NCBI GenBank assembly: GCA_036898135.1
Contig: CM072511.1
Location: forward strand, 43,778,515 to 43,842,514
Length of the DNA stretch: 64,000 bases
Direction of reading: 5' to 3'
DNA from: Oncomelania hupensis
Taxonomy: Eukaryota; Mollusca; Gastropoda; Littorinimorpha; Pomatiopsidae
Shown here one piece after another: positions 1 to 9,590 of the stretch (positions are counted from its first letter, which is position 1; every line of letters starts with the position of its first letter). The notes beneath the pieces were generated by a model. It saw only the letters and a program-made list of their open reading frames with translations. It searched no databases and had not been told where the DNA came from. A program made the translations under genes and the position numbers.

Positions 1-138
1 AAAATGTGTGCAACATCACACTGTTTTCTGCGATTATATTGACCTATTGCCCTTGTTAAATGGCAGATGACAAAGCACGAAAAGACGTCACCAATCGATG
101 ATGATTATGCTGGTACAGCAGCAACTACTACGTAGAAC

Positions 139-159
139 TTTTTTTTTTTTTTTTTTTTT
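139..159. repeat. poly-T run
   Basis: Uninterrupted run of 21 T residues. It may be the tail of a minus-strand retroposed sequence, but nothing recognisable lies beside it. The rest of 1-365 shows no gene or repeat I can name. Confidence 0.9.
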
Positions 160-360
160 AACCTGGAGAACAGCGTGTTGAGTTACTGTTTCCTAACAAT
201 GCCGTTTTTTGTGATGGTAGCGAGCAACGATGATATATTTTGCTTGCACCAGGTCTATTGATTCCGTCATTTAGGCAGGGATAGAAATAATATATAAACA
301 ACCTTGATTGCAGTCTAACCGTGGCACACACTTACTATTCGATTCCCCCAAAACCCACCC

Positions 361-562
<202 letters not shown>

Positions 563-607
563 AGTACACTCGGTGTCCTGAAAAAGTCTCGTACCTGTAA
601 GTCACAG

Positions 608-692
608 TAAGTATGTCTCATGCGGAGTTCGAACCCGCTACCTTCTGCTTAGGAAACCAGCACCCTATATCAACTGCGCTACCAGGCATCCT
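608..692 (-). mobile_element. SINE A head (tRNA-derived), fragment
   Basis: On the minus strand this reads as a tRNA-like sequence with an A-box-like GTAGCGCAGTTG and a B box GGTTCGAAC (internal Pol III promoter). It resembles the head of the SINE A copy at 27161 (shared GGTTTCCTA and GAAGGT..GCGGGTTCGA). The body that follows the head in other copies is absent, so this is a truncated or diverged copy. The acceptor-stem halves do not pair well, so I do not call a functional tRNA gene. Confidence 0.6.
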
Positions 693-865
693 CATCAATT
701 TACAAGCAAATGTTTCAAGTAAGCTAGGAACCTATATGTGAACGGAGAGTTATAAGAAAAGCAATATTATTCTCTTTGGTCGTGTGCCATTTCCTTCTAA
801 AAAATTCTCTTTGATCATTGTATCTTATTGTTATTTTACCAAACTCAAATATCTATCCTATACTA

Positions 866-1269
866 TCCCATCCTATCCCGTAACTCGATGGTCATTCCTA
901 CAGACGATCGTCTAACCAGTGTATTCCATCTTTCTCTGTCCTCAGCAACGCTCAATCATGGCTTCGCTCAGTGTCAAACCAGTAAATTCTCGAATGTTGT
1001 CCTCCCACCTCTTTTTCTGTCGCCCTCTTCTTCTGCCTCCTTGCACCATGTCTTGCAGGATGGTCTTTGCAAGGCCTGGTGCTCTGGTGACGTGGCCATA
1101 CCATCGGAGTTTCCGTTTCTTCACCACTGTGAGCATGTCATCATGTTGTCCAATGGCTTGTGTGATGGTCTGTCGGACTTCGTCATTGGTGATGTGCTGA
1201 ATTATAGGAAATGCTCAGAAGTCTTCTGCAGCATCTCATCTCCATGCTTTGTATTCTTCGTTGTAGAAT
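866..1269 (-). mobile_element. RTE-type LINE, 3'-terminal fragment (R1)
   Basis: The minus strand encodes the C-terminal tail of an RTE-like reverse transcriptase: a VKKRKLRWYGHVTR motif, then GRRRGR, RWEDNIRE and a TGLTLSEAM tail (best frame about 942-1136). The 3' end at about 866 is a short run of the TATCC pentamer, as in every other copy of this family in the window. The 5' side is truncated and stops exactly where LTR homology begins (1270). Frame breaks show it is dead. Seven further copies or fragments of the family lie in the window. Confidence 0.85.
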
Positions 1270-1426
1270 CTATCGATCGAAGCGTATGGATAGTTCGAGT
1301 GGTTAACATGGAAGCTTCCATTCCAAATAGGGTTGTATGACGTGAGACAGTGATGATGAAATTAATTTTGATTGGTTGTGGTGTTTCATGTAGGATATTC
1401 TCGTTTGTTCTTGAGTATGTAGAGAC

Positions 1427-1433
1427 TATATAA
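1427..1433 (+). promoter_or_regulatory. TATA box of the 5' LTR
   Basis: TATATAA inside GACTATATAAGTGCCGC, conserved in the 3' LTR at 7369-7375. It is the likely Pol II core promoter of the element, with transcript start expected about 25-30 bp downstream. Confidence 0.6.
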
Positions 1434-1448
1434 GTGCCGCACTGTTTC

Positions 1449-1505
1449 AAAAGAAGCTCATGTGTCCGGGGACGGTAATCTACCTAACGAACGAACGAAA
1501 AGAAG
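1449..1505 (+). mobile_element. 41-bp micro-insertion in the 5' LTR with 8-bp target duplication
   Basis: Relative to the 3' LTR, bases 1457-1497 are extra and flanked by the direct repeat AAAAGAAG (1449-1456 and 1498-1505). The insert contains TGTGTCCGGGGACG..AATCTACC and ends in an (AACG)n-like tail. The same core occurs inverted at 53096-53125 beside (AAACG)-type repeats, and a diverged copy lies near 59955. This looks like an extremely 5'-truncated retroelement insertion: only the last few tens of bases of an unidentified family. Confidence 0.7.
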
Positions 1506-1722
1506 AGAGGGTTGTTGTAAAAGTGAAAAAGCGATTGTATGCAGATGTTGATGTGTGCTGAATAAAAGTGGAAAACTTCATACGAAGACTCAGTGACTTG
1601 TATGCTGATTGAGCGGGTTGCGTGGATAATCGAATCCGAACTTACACTCATCAGGAGAATTCACGCATTGGGGCTGAATCTACTACTGATAGAAAACACC
1701 AACATCGAATGAGTGTAACATT

Positions 1723-1740
1723 TTGGGGGCCAAGTCGTCG
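1723..1740 (+). other. Candidate primer-binding site
   Basis: The sequence just inside the LTR is TTGGGGGCCAAGTCGTCG. The first bases, TGGGGGC, match the start of a tRNA-Pro-type primer site, but the remainder diverges. The primer tRNA is therefore uncertain. Confidence 0.4.
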
Positions 1741-2239
1741 ATCTACGCCATAGCCAAGGGTTCAACTGCTACAACAAGCGAGTCAACGTTACGAGAGGCA
1801 GTCATCGAGGGTAGCCGCCAAAGAGTTGCGTCGGGAGGGACCAACATACTGGGACTACATCCCCGGTAGATTCGGGTTGACTGCAAGGGCGTGTAGTCGC
1901 CGAAGAGTTGCTTCGTGAGCGAACAACAGACCGGGACTACGTGGCTGCCGCAAGACTACGTCGAGGGACAGTCTCGGAGCTACATCGCCAGTGTTACAGA
2001 GAGCGGCGAGCGGACGTCGCGTCTACTTCAGCACAGGAGCGTGTACATCAACACCAGCGTGGTGCAGAGTCGCATACGACGAGGACAGCGGGGCCTGCGT
2101 CAGCGAAGGCGACTAGTGGCAAGCATCAGCGCTACTGCAGAAAGCGTGCTGTTCTAGAACAGTCTAGAAAAGCACAGCACAGTCAAGAACTTTCCAGAAA
2201 AGAACTTTCCAGAATAGATCTTTCCAGAAAAGCATCAGG
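1741..2239 (+). other. LTR-element leader region
   Basis: About 500 bp between the primer site and the gag start. It holds diverged internal repeats of a GCCGAAGAGTTGC-like motif (around 1820 and 1898) and three copies of CTTTCCAGAA between 2189 and 2229. Open frames here look fortuitous. It probably carries packaging or dimerisation signals, by analogy only. Confidence 0.4.
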
Positions 2240-2628
2240 ATGGCTGACTTCTGGCAGAAAGGGGTTGAACTAAATCTAAAAGGCAAACAGCTGACGGAGT
2301 ACGTCAAGTCTCTAGAGAGAATATGGCGTGAAGAAAGAGAAGATGAGTGAAGGCGAGAAGAAAGAGAAATAGAGGAGCAGCGTCGCCGAGAAGAAAGAGA
2401 ATTAGAAGAACAACGTCGTCGTGAAGAAAGAGAATTAGAACAGAAGCGTCTAGAATTGGAAGAGAAACGACTTCAGTACCAGCTAGAGTTGGCGTGTATC
2501 CAAAACAATCAGCATGCGCCACAAGTTATCAGTGACAACAAAGCTCCAAAATTGCCAGCGTTTGTCGACGGGAAGGACCAGATTGACAGTTATTTGGCGA
2601 GATTTGAAAGGTTTGCCGAAAGCTCTAA

Positions 2629-3266
2629 AGGCCATGCCAGACTAGAAACAGAATCACTGATTCGCTGCAATTCAAATCAAAAATCACGATGATTCTCCCT
2701 GCATCAAGTGTGTCATACCGCGAAACACGAGTCGCAAGAATCAGCTTCAGCAGCGATTCGTACTGATTCACAGATTTAGAACGTGCTCTAAAGTCTGGAA
2801 TCATGATTCGGCATTCATTCCGTGTCATCCAATGGGAAGCAAGAGCTAGATCAGGTGACTAGTAGGGGGAGAGGAGGGGAACCACACTCGCACCAAGATG
2901 GCGGCAACGAAGGCAACTGGAGCTCTTAACAACATTTCAGTGGAAAATACCATGACTTTGATAGAACTTTATCAAAGTCATGAATGCTTATGGAACGTGC
3001 GCCTAACCTCCTATAGGAACCTTACGAGGAAAAAGGCGGCTTGGACTAGCATTCGGATCAATTTTACAGAAAGGACTGGAGTCGAATGTACCGGTAACTC
3101 TTGCACACTTTCTCTGACTCATGATTTTCTGTGAGTCTGTGTAAGTGTGGCAAGGCTGATTGTGAAACAGCGTAATTCTGATTCGCTCTGAAACAGGTTT
3201 CTAGCTGATTGGCTGAATCATGATTCGAGTAAAATCGTGATTCCTTGAATAAGTCTGGCATCAGCT
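2629..3266 (+). mobile_element. 638-bp MADF-carrying Harbinger-like DNA transposon nested in gag
   Basis: Terminal inverted repeats are visible: left AGGCCATGCCAGACT and, read inward from the right, AGCTGATGCCAGACT, each followed some bases later by GAATCAC. Flanking TAA (2626-2628) and TTA (3267-3269) fit the 3-bp TWA target of PIF/Harbinger elements with one change. Removal of 641 bp puts both halves of gag back in register, which supports the boundaries. A start at 2898 opens a frame with a MADF-type DNA-binding motif (LIELYQSHECLWNV..., then Y...KKAAW). PIF/Harbinger elements commonly encode such a protein beside the transposase. No transposase is present, so this is an internally deleted, non-autonomous copy. 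Confidence 0.7.
2898..3134 (+). pseudogene. MADF-domain protein fragment (Harbinger accessory ORF)
   Basis: A 78-codon frame. Residues about 19-55 resemble the N-terminal half of a MADF domain (three-helix, Myb-like): a LIELY start, the conserved LW, then Y and a KKAAW motif. The domain stops short. A GTAACT donor-like site near 3092 suggests this was a first exon whose downstream exons were lost. In family members the protein binds DNA together with the transposase. Probably non-functional here. Confidence 0.55.
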
Positions 3267-3720
3267 TTACTGGCAACCTCAAGACTGGGCAATTCGACTT
3301 AGTGCACTTCTGACGGGGCAAGCGCTGGAAGTTTATACCAGACTGTCAAATAATGACGCCAAAAACTACGACGTCTTGAAAGAGGCCCTATTGCATTGCT
3401 ACAGCTTCACAGAGAAGGGCTACCGTAAACGCTTCCGTGAATGCCGGCCTTTGTCAGATGAGACACCAAAGCAGTTTATGGAGCGCTTGTCGTCATACCT
3501 GCACAAGTGGGTTGAATTATCAGGCAAAGGGAAGTCTTACGATAGTCTCCATGACCTGATCGTAAAGGAGCAATTCCTCAATGCCTGTCACAAGGACCTG
3601 GCGACCCACTTGGAATTACAGAAGCTGCAGACGCTTAATGACGTGACCGAGGTTGCTGAAAGATATCTCCTCGCTCACGGAAAAACGCTGGGGCCACCCA
3701 AGGCGACGAAACCATTTTAG

Positions 3721-4218
3721 AAGACTGGAAACCATGGGAACCAGATCCAGGGGAGCCAGACGAGCCAGAGACAGACGGACTCCACGCCTCCTCCCAGGGA
3801 AGGGCATTCAAGAGGCTGTTTCACCTGCAACGCTACAGACCACAGAGCGGCTAACTGTCCTCAAAACAAAAGTAGCGGACAGCGGAGCAATACGAACAAT
3901 GCAGCGGCGGGCAACCGGCAGAGGCGGTTCTCCAATCAACGGCAAACTAGTAGATCTGACCATCAAGTGTGCGGCGGGAGCGTCATTCTTCCGAGTGAGA
4001 CCGAGCGCACGGCTACTCATGCGGACGTGCAAGAGTGCATAACTGACGGCCAACTTCTCCTTGCCAACGGGAAATCCATCCCCGTCGTCGCCAGCGCAGC
4101 GATGACCGCCCAGAACATGCCTGTTTCCAAGGGACGCGTCGGAAATCATGAAGTGACTGTTCTAAGAGACTCTGGCTGCAGTGGGGTCATCGTCAGAGAA
4201 GATCTAATCGCTAAATAA
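3721..4218 (+). pseudogene. Nucleocapsid zinc knuckle and aspartic protease of the LTR element
   Basis: Same frame as the capsid part, following the TAG at 3718. It holds a zinc knuckle (CFTCNATDHRAANC, CX2CX4HX4C) at about 3817-3858, a basic Gln/Arg/Asn linker, and a retropepsin-like core with the active-site triad written as DSG in VLRDSGCSGVIV (about 4168-4203). A TAA at 4216-4218 interrupts the protease. The second half of the fold (YDLMIGNIDGA) continues in the same frame in the next feature. The protease would cleave Gag and Pol; the stop makes this copy inactive unless read through. Confidence 0.75.
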
Positions 4219-4248
4219 CAGTTCACTGGCGATTCAAAATGGACACTT

Positions 4249-6855
4249 ATGGCCGACAGCAAATGTGTGAAAGCGCCAGTTGCGAAGATTCAAGTCAGCA
4301 CCCCTTTCTACATAGGCGAAGTAGAAGCGGTTTGCCTGAAGAAGCCGCTGTATGATTTGATGATCGGGAATATCGACGGCGCGAGACGACCCGACGACCC
4401 CGATTCAGAATGGAGTCCTGCCTCAACTCAACACGTCGAAGTTGTGGAGGAGGATCCATTGCCATTTCCCGATGGAGACCTTACAGAGCTGTTACGGGAC
4501 AATGTGGCTACTCCGGCTCAGCCCTGCCGACCAGAGATCGTCGTTGCTGTCACCACCAGGGCCCAGGCGAAGAGAGACAAGACAACTACGCCACTGAAAG
4601 TCGCCGACAACTCCAAAGCTGCCATCGTGGACAGAGATAAGCTGATCCAGCTCCAGGAAGCTGATAGCACTCTAACCAAGTACAGGAACCGCCAAGATCA
4701 CGTGACCAATCGCAGTGGCACGGTATATTTCGAGGTAAAGGACAAGATCCTGTACATAATCTTCCAGCACCCGAGGGTCAACGGCGGGAAACCACTACGT
4801 CAAGTCTTGGTACCGTTACCCCTAAGGCGCCAAGTGATGGAAGTAGCACATGACTCTATCATGGGAGGTCACCTAGGTATCAAGAAGACGTCGGATAGAA
4901 TCCAGGCGGTGTTCTACTGGCCAGGACTTCATGCGGTCATCAGCCGTTTCTGCCGATCATGTGACATTTGCCAGAAAACCATACCTCGAGGAAGGGTCCC
5001 TAAAGTGCCTATGCAGAGAATGCCTCTGATCGACCGACCTTTCAAGAGGGTGGCCTTGGATTTAATCGGCGAAATAAAACCTCCGAGTGAAGAAGGTCAT
5101 CGGTGGGTACTGACTTTAGTGGACTATGCGACTCGGTACCCAGAAGCAGTGCCTCTGAAGAAGATTGACACTGAGACTGTTGCAGAGGCGCTGGTGGAAA
5201 TGTTCAGCAGACTCGGAGTGCCTGAAGAGATCCTGACAGACCTCGGGACGCAGTTCGTCTCTGACTGCATGAAGCAGGTCAACAGACTGCTGAGCATCCG
5301 GCATTTGACTACGACACCCTACCATCCGATGTGCAACGGGCTTGTCGAAAAGTTCAATGCTACGCTGAAGTCCACCCTGAAGAAACTGTGCAGCGAGCAG
5401 CCCAGACAATGGCATCGCTACATCAACGCCTTACTGTCCGCCTACAGAGAAGTGCCGCAGGAGTCCACCGGCTTTTCTCCGTTCGAGCTGCTGTACGGAA
5501 GAACCATCAGAGGGCCGATGCACATCCTGAAAGAACTGTGGACGAAAGAAGTAGAGACCCCAGAGGTGAAGAACAGTTATCAGTACGTGTTTGAGCTAAG
5601 TGAGAAGCTTGAGCAGACTCTCGAGATAGCCAGAGAAAACCTGAAGAAGTCCAAGGACTGTGGAAAGCACTACTATGATCGTAGGGCTGTGAACAGGAAG
5701 TTTAAACCTGGCAACAAAGTGATGGTGCTGCTACCTACTGATCATAATAAGTTGCTGATGCAGTGGAAAGGCCCGTACGAGGTGGAGACCGTGGTGGGGA
5801 TCAACGACTACAAGGTGAAGGTCGGCCAGCACTCCAAGATATACCACGCCAACCTCCTTAAGCTGTACGTGGAAAGGCCATCAGAGACTGTACACGCAGC
5901 AACAGCAGCTGAGATAGACGACAGCTTTGACAGCGAGGAACTGTTGGAACTGGGAGATTTCCATAGCAAAGAAGGCATTGATGATGTTAAGCTAGGACCA
6001 AGCTTGACGGAAGGTCAAAAGATAGAGCTCAAGGACCTTATGGGCGAGTTTCCCCACAACTTCAGCGATGTCCCAGGCTCTACGACTTTGGTCGAACATG
6101 AAGTCCACCTCACTTCAAATATTCCCGTTCGATCCAAACCCTTCCCGATCCCTTTCAAGGCCCGTGAATCATTGAAGAAAGACATCGATGAGATGCTGAA
6201 GATGGGCATCATCAGGGAGTCCAGTTCACCCTACGCGTCCCCTGTCGTGGTCGTGAAAAAGAAGGACGGAAGCAACAGAGTATGCATCGACTACAGGAAG
6301 GTTAATAAGATCACTGTCTTCGACCCTGAGCCGATGCCTACTGCAGCAGACCTCTTCCGCCAATTATCGGGGAGTAAAATCTTCTCAAAGATTGACCTCA
6401 GCAAGGGTTATTGGCAAGTCCCCGTGCGTCAACAGGACATACCAAAGACTGCTTTTATAACTCCTGATGGGACGTACGAATGCCTGAGGATGCCCTTTGG
6501 CATGGTCAACAGCGGAGCTACCCCGAAGAGAGGGATGAAGAAGATGCTCAAAGGAATGGACAATGTCGTGTGTTACTGGGACGACCTGCTAATCCACACC
6601 CAGACCTGGAGGGAGCATCTGCAGACCTTGAGGAAGCTGTTTCACCGTCTTCAAGAGGCCAACCTGACCGTGAGACCCAGTAAGTGCATTCTGGGAGCTG
6701 ACAACGTCGACTTCGTCGGACATCCGACGGAAGAAGGAGACAACGGAGGATGCACTGACTCCAGGAAAGCCCACGTGATCATCGTCTTTGACCCTGGGCC
6801 GATGACAACCGCAACGGACGAGGGCGTCGTTTCCTTGCGGATGAAAGAACATTGA
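4249..6855 (+). pseudogene. pol: pol: integrase followed by reverse transcriptase, RNase H missing
   Basis: 868 codons from the first Met after the upstream TAA; the true polyprotein starts earlier. Residues about 35-43 finish the protease. Integrase: HHCC zinc finger (H201, H208, C238, C241), catalytic DD35E at D271, D331 (in LTDLGTQF) and E367 (in NGLVEKFN), then a GPY motif at 508-510. Reverse transcriptase: SPYASPVVVVKKKDG (660-674), D715 in KIDLSKGYWQ, LRMPFGM (746-752) and the active site YWDD (776-779). After FVGH (822-825) the similarity stops: the connection and RNase H are gone and a 40-residue unrelated tail ends at TGA. A short repeat of VFDPEPM (691-697) recurs as VFDPGPM (846-852) at the tail, possibly marking a template switch. 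Integrase precedes RT in one uninterrupted frame, so the order is genuine. Confidence 0.88.
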
Positions 6856-6978
6856 CTTTATGTGAATGAACTGTGAACACTGACAGTATCCAGTCAGACT
6901 GAGATAAGTTTTAATTTCTGATTTTGTTTGTGCATTGCGTATCAACGTTGCTGAAAGAAATTAAGTAAATTTCTTCTT

Positions 6979-6991
6979 GAGTGGGGGGTTA
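6979..6991 (+). other. Polypurine tract
   Basis: GAGTGGGGGGTTA immediately upstream of the TGTTAC start of the 3' LTR. It is the expected site and composition for plus-strand DNA priming. It is short, with two T interruptions. Confidence 0.55.
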
Positions 6992-7613
6992 TGTTACGTT
7001 GAAACGCGCATGATGGTGCGTGTGAAATGCGCACGATATTATGTGTGAAGCGCGTGCGATGGATCTGTTCGTTTTATTTTGCAACGCATGCAGTGATAGA
7101 GTGTGTTTATCTTTGATTTGATTTTGCGTTGTTGTTAGAAGAAGCTTTGTATAACGTTGGTGTTTTTAGTTGCTCGATATTATTTGAGAATTTTCGAGAA
7201 TTGGTTGTTTACTATCGATCGAAGCGTATGGATAGTTCGAGTGGTTACCATGGAAGCTTCCATTCCAAATAGGGTTGTATGACGTGAGACAATGATGATG
7301 AAATTAATTTTGATTGGTTGTGGTGTTTCATGTAGGATATTCTCGTTTGTTCTTGAGTATGTAGAGACTATATAAGTGCCGCACTGTTTCAAAAGAAGAG
7401 AGGGTTGTTGTAAAAGTGAAAAAGCGATTGTATGCAGATGTTGATGTGTGCTGAATAAAAGTGGAAAACTTCATACGAAGACTCAGTGACTTGTATGCTG
7501 ATTGAGCGGGTTGCGTGGATAATCGAATCCGAACTTACACTCATCAGGAGAATTCACGCATTGGGGCTGAATCTACTACTGATAGAAAACACCAACATCG
7601 AATGAGTGAAACA
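6992..7613 (+). repeat. 3' LTR, complete (622 bp)
   Basis: Starts TGTTACG after the purine tract and ends GAAACA. TATA box at 7369-7375 and AATAAA at 7454-7459. The U3 portion (6992-7211) is present only in this LTR. Over the shared 402 bp it differs from the 5' LTR by three substitutions, implying a recent insertion. Confidence 0.9.
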
Positions 7614-7689
7614 ACATGTATTAGAGATATCTATTTCTCGATGTGTGTGTTTATTGTGAATGTGTGAGTGTGTGTAACATGTGAACGCC

Positions 7690-7804
7690 TATATTAATAA
7701 TAATAATAATACAGGATGCTATATACGCATATATATATATTGGTACAGATTGCCGCGCTTTCAGCATCATTGGTGATTGGGGACAAAAGAGCGTTTTTAA
7801 CATC

Positions 7805-7877
<73 letters not shown>

Positions 7878-7905
7878 TAATTAATTAACTAATTAATTAA
7901 TTAGA
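7690..7905. repeat. SINE A 3' ends, inverted pieces, plus (ATT)n and (AATT)n
   Basis: At 7693-7730 a minus-strand SINE A 3' end (AATAATACAGGATGCTAT) abuts a plus-strand SINE A tail at 7739-7800 (TGGTACAGATTGCCGCGCTT then GCGTTTTTAACATCC). That tail runs into about 78 bp of pure ATT (7797-7874) and an AATT block. The ATT run lies exactly where the SINE tail normally ends, so it likely grew from the SINE tail. Confidence 0.7.
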
Positions 7906-8755
7906 ACCTATTCATGCCTCCATGCCTTAGACCACTGGAGAAGAATGACGATCATGACCGACTTTGAAGTAGGATGACGATCATGACCGTCTTTGAATGG
8001 ATCCGGAATTCAAGACACGTAAAGCATAAGCGTACAAGACGCGAACTATCAGAATTTCAATTTAGCCGTTCAATGGAATTTCTTCAAAACCTTGGAGAAA
8101 TGAAACCCGAACCTAGTGCTAGACATTTTTGTTCTTTGAGCTCCACCGAGATTGTAATTTCAGGATGGCCGGTGATCAAAACCTTCACCCGGTTTCTCGT
8201 GGGTTCTTTCGTGTTTGGTTTTGTCATGTCTTGCTTTGTTTTGTATTGTGCTTCTTGTTTTGTTCCTTTCTTTTCCTTTAGGCACTTTAACTATATTCTT
8301 GATGTTTGCTTTTTTTCGTATTAAGTCAGCACGTTCCATTTTTAAGGCTCTTGATGTTCAATTTTGTTGTTTCTTATGTTTGACGTGAATGGCTGAGGTC
8401 ATTTGGTCTTCACAATTTTTTTTTAAACACAAGCTAGTATGAATATAGAAGAGGTATATGTAAATCCACATTATTGAGGACAAACTAGCTGTCAGATGCG
8501 CGTGAAAGCAGTTTAAAAATGCATTCAGTTCCTTGATAGCGTCACGTCAGGCTTGCCAGTCTAACAGCTGTCTCTTTCCTTGATACAGGCACTCAAAACC
8601 ATAGGCACACTATTAAGAGTAAAGTTGAAAATATATAGTGATTTTCATGTATTATTAAATTTGTTTTAATGCTTTTTTTCTTTTATTATCTTTTTATCGC
8701 TGAGAAGCAGTGTGCTGTATGAATTTGCCATCGTGAATTAGTTAGTCATTGCTTA
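7906..8755. other. Unassigned sequence with a 30-bp tandem duplication
   Basis: ATGACGATCATGACCG occurs twice, at about 7943 and 7973, followed both times by a CTTTGAA variant. A 116-codon frame (7974-8324, +) begins in the second copy; its C-terminal half is hydrophobic and Phe/Cys-rich. I recognise no family, no splice sites support it, and I do not call it a gene. The remainder is AT-rich with no recognisable feature. Confidence 0.4.
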
Positions 8756-9005
8756 TAGAGTCCAGCGGACTGCAAAGAGCCGAATCAGGACCACAAAATC
8801 ACGTACACAAATTGGCTGAAAAAGGACTCAACCCTGATCCGGATAAAGGATCTGCTGAAACAACCTAAGTGGTAACACTGAAGGCACTCCACCAGCCGGT
8901 CACTTTACAATAAAGGCATCCAACGCTGGGGACGCTGAGGCTATACTCTATAAACCCCAGTTACAAAAACAAAATAGAATACAAACATCATTATAAAATA
9001 TCAAC

Positions 9006-9052
<47 letters not shown>

Positions 9053-9172
9053 CTATATATATATCTATATATATATCTATATATCTATCTATATATCTAT
9101 ATATATATTTATATATATATCTATATATATATCTATATATATCTATATATATATATATATATATCTATATCT

Positions 9173-9265
<93 letters not shown>

Positions 9266-9585
9266 GCCTACATTGCTAAATAATAATGTCATAGGAAGCC
9301 CTAGTGACCATTTGGCAGAAAGCGTCCTATACATGTATTCCCAAGCTAATACAACAGACCTTGTCCCGGAAGAGTTTTGAAGAAAAATAAAGGTAGGTGA
9401 CTGGTCTAGCGAAGAAGAAGATAATATAGTAGATTGATAGAACAGAGTAGGAATGAGAAAGAACACAGAAGAAAGATAGCGACAGTGGGAATTTAAAGCA
9501 CTAAATTTCCAGAAAGTGCATTTGGAGATACTGTTTATACAGAAACCCCCGCACTCCCACGGGGGAACCATTGAGAGTAATGAAG
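8756..9585 (-). mobile_element. Family E retroelement, long copy with internal microsatellite (E1)
   Basis: Minus-strand copy of a non-coding dispersed repeat also at 33474, 42514 and 57282. The conserved 3' end contains AGTCCGCTGGAC and the body includes CACTTTACAATAAAGGCATC, GCCTACATTGCTAAATAATA and GTGGGAATTTAAAGCACT. A 260-bp (AC)n/(AT)n/(CTAT)n tract (9006-9263) has expanded inside it. No protein is encoded, so it is either a SINE-like element or a LINE 3' untranslated fragment. The 3' tail here is the GCAAAGAGCC subtype. Confidence 0.7.
9006..9263. repeat. (AC)n, (CTAT)n and (AT)n compound microsatellite
   Basis: AC dinucleotides (9006-9049) pass into mixed CTATAT units and then a pure AT run to 9263, inside the family E copy. 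Confidence 0.97.
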
Positions 9586-9590
9586 ATTTG

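Larger units (their letters stand above)
1270..1720 (+). repeat. 5' LTR, truncated
   Basis: Matches 7212-7613 of the right LTR with three substitutions over about 402 aligned bases, plus one 49-bp gain (1457-1505). It contains a TATATAA box at 1427-1433, an AATAAA polyadenylation signal at 1561-1566, and ends GTGTAACA at 1720. The upstream 220 bp present in the right LTR is missing and is replaced by an RTE fragment ending at 1269. The promoter elements are intact, so transcription could still start here. Confidence 0.9.
2240..3720 (+). pseudogene. gag: gag (capsid/nucleocapsid) of the LTR element, broken
   Basis: Begins at ATG 2240 (MADFWQKGVEL). The N-terminal part is strongly Glu/Arg-rich (ELEEQRRREE-type repeats, about 2350-2480), predicting a long helix or coiled coil. 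A capsid-like region follows (LPAFVDGKDQIDSYLARFER). Coding is interrupted at 2629-3269 by a DNA transposon, then resumes with a SCAN-like capsid C-terminal region (LSALLTGQALEVYTRL ... REC.PLSDETPKQFMERL). Breaks: TGA at 2348-2350 (an Arg CGA position by context), the 641-bp insertion, and TAG at 3718-3720. The frame changes across the insertion by exactly its length. A CX2CX4HX4C zinc knuckle follows in the same frame after the TAG, at about 3817-3858. Gag would form the intracellular particle that packages the RNA. Confidence 0.8.
1270..7613 (+). mobile_element. Ty3/gypsy-class LTR retrotransposon with INT before RT (Gmr1-like)
   Basis: A roughly 6.3-kb element with a 5'-truncated left LTR (1270-1720), leader, gag, protease, integrase, reverse transcriptase, purine tract and a 622-bp right LTR (6992-7613). 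The LTR starts TGTTAC and ends GTAACA or GAAACA. The domain order is protease, integrase, reverse transcriptase in one frame, the Ty1/copia-like order known for the Gmr1 group of Ty3/gypsy elements rather than the usual PR-RT-RH-INT. It is defective: the left 220 bp of the 5' LTR is lost, three stop codons lie in gag/protease, a DNA transposon sits in gag, and RNase H is absent. No target-site duplication can be tested because the left end is gone. Confidence 0.88.

Noticed and set aside
866..1269. Idea that the RTE fragment inserted into the 5' LTR
   Set aside because: The missing LTR segment does not reappear upstream of 866, so deletion or recombination is needed instead of simple insertion.
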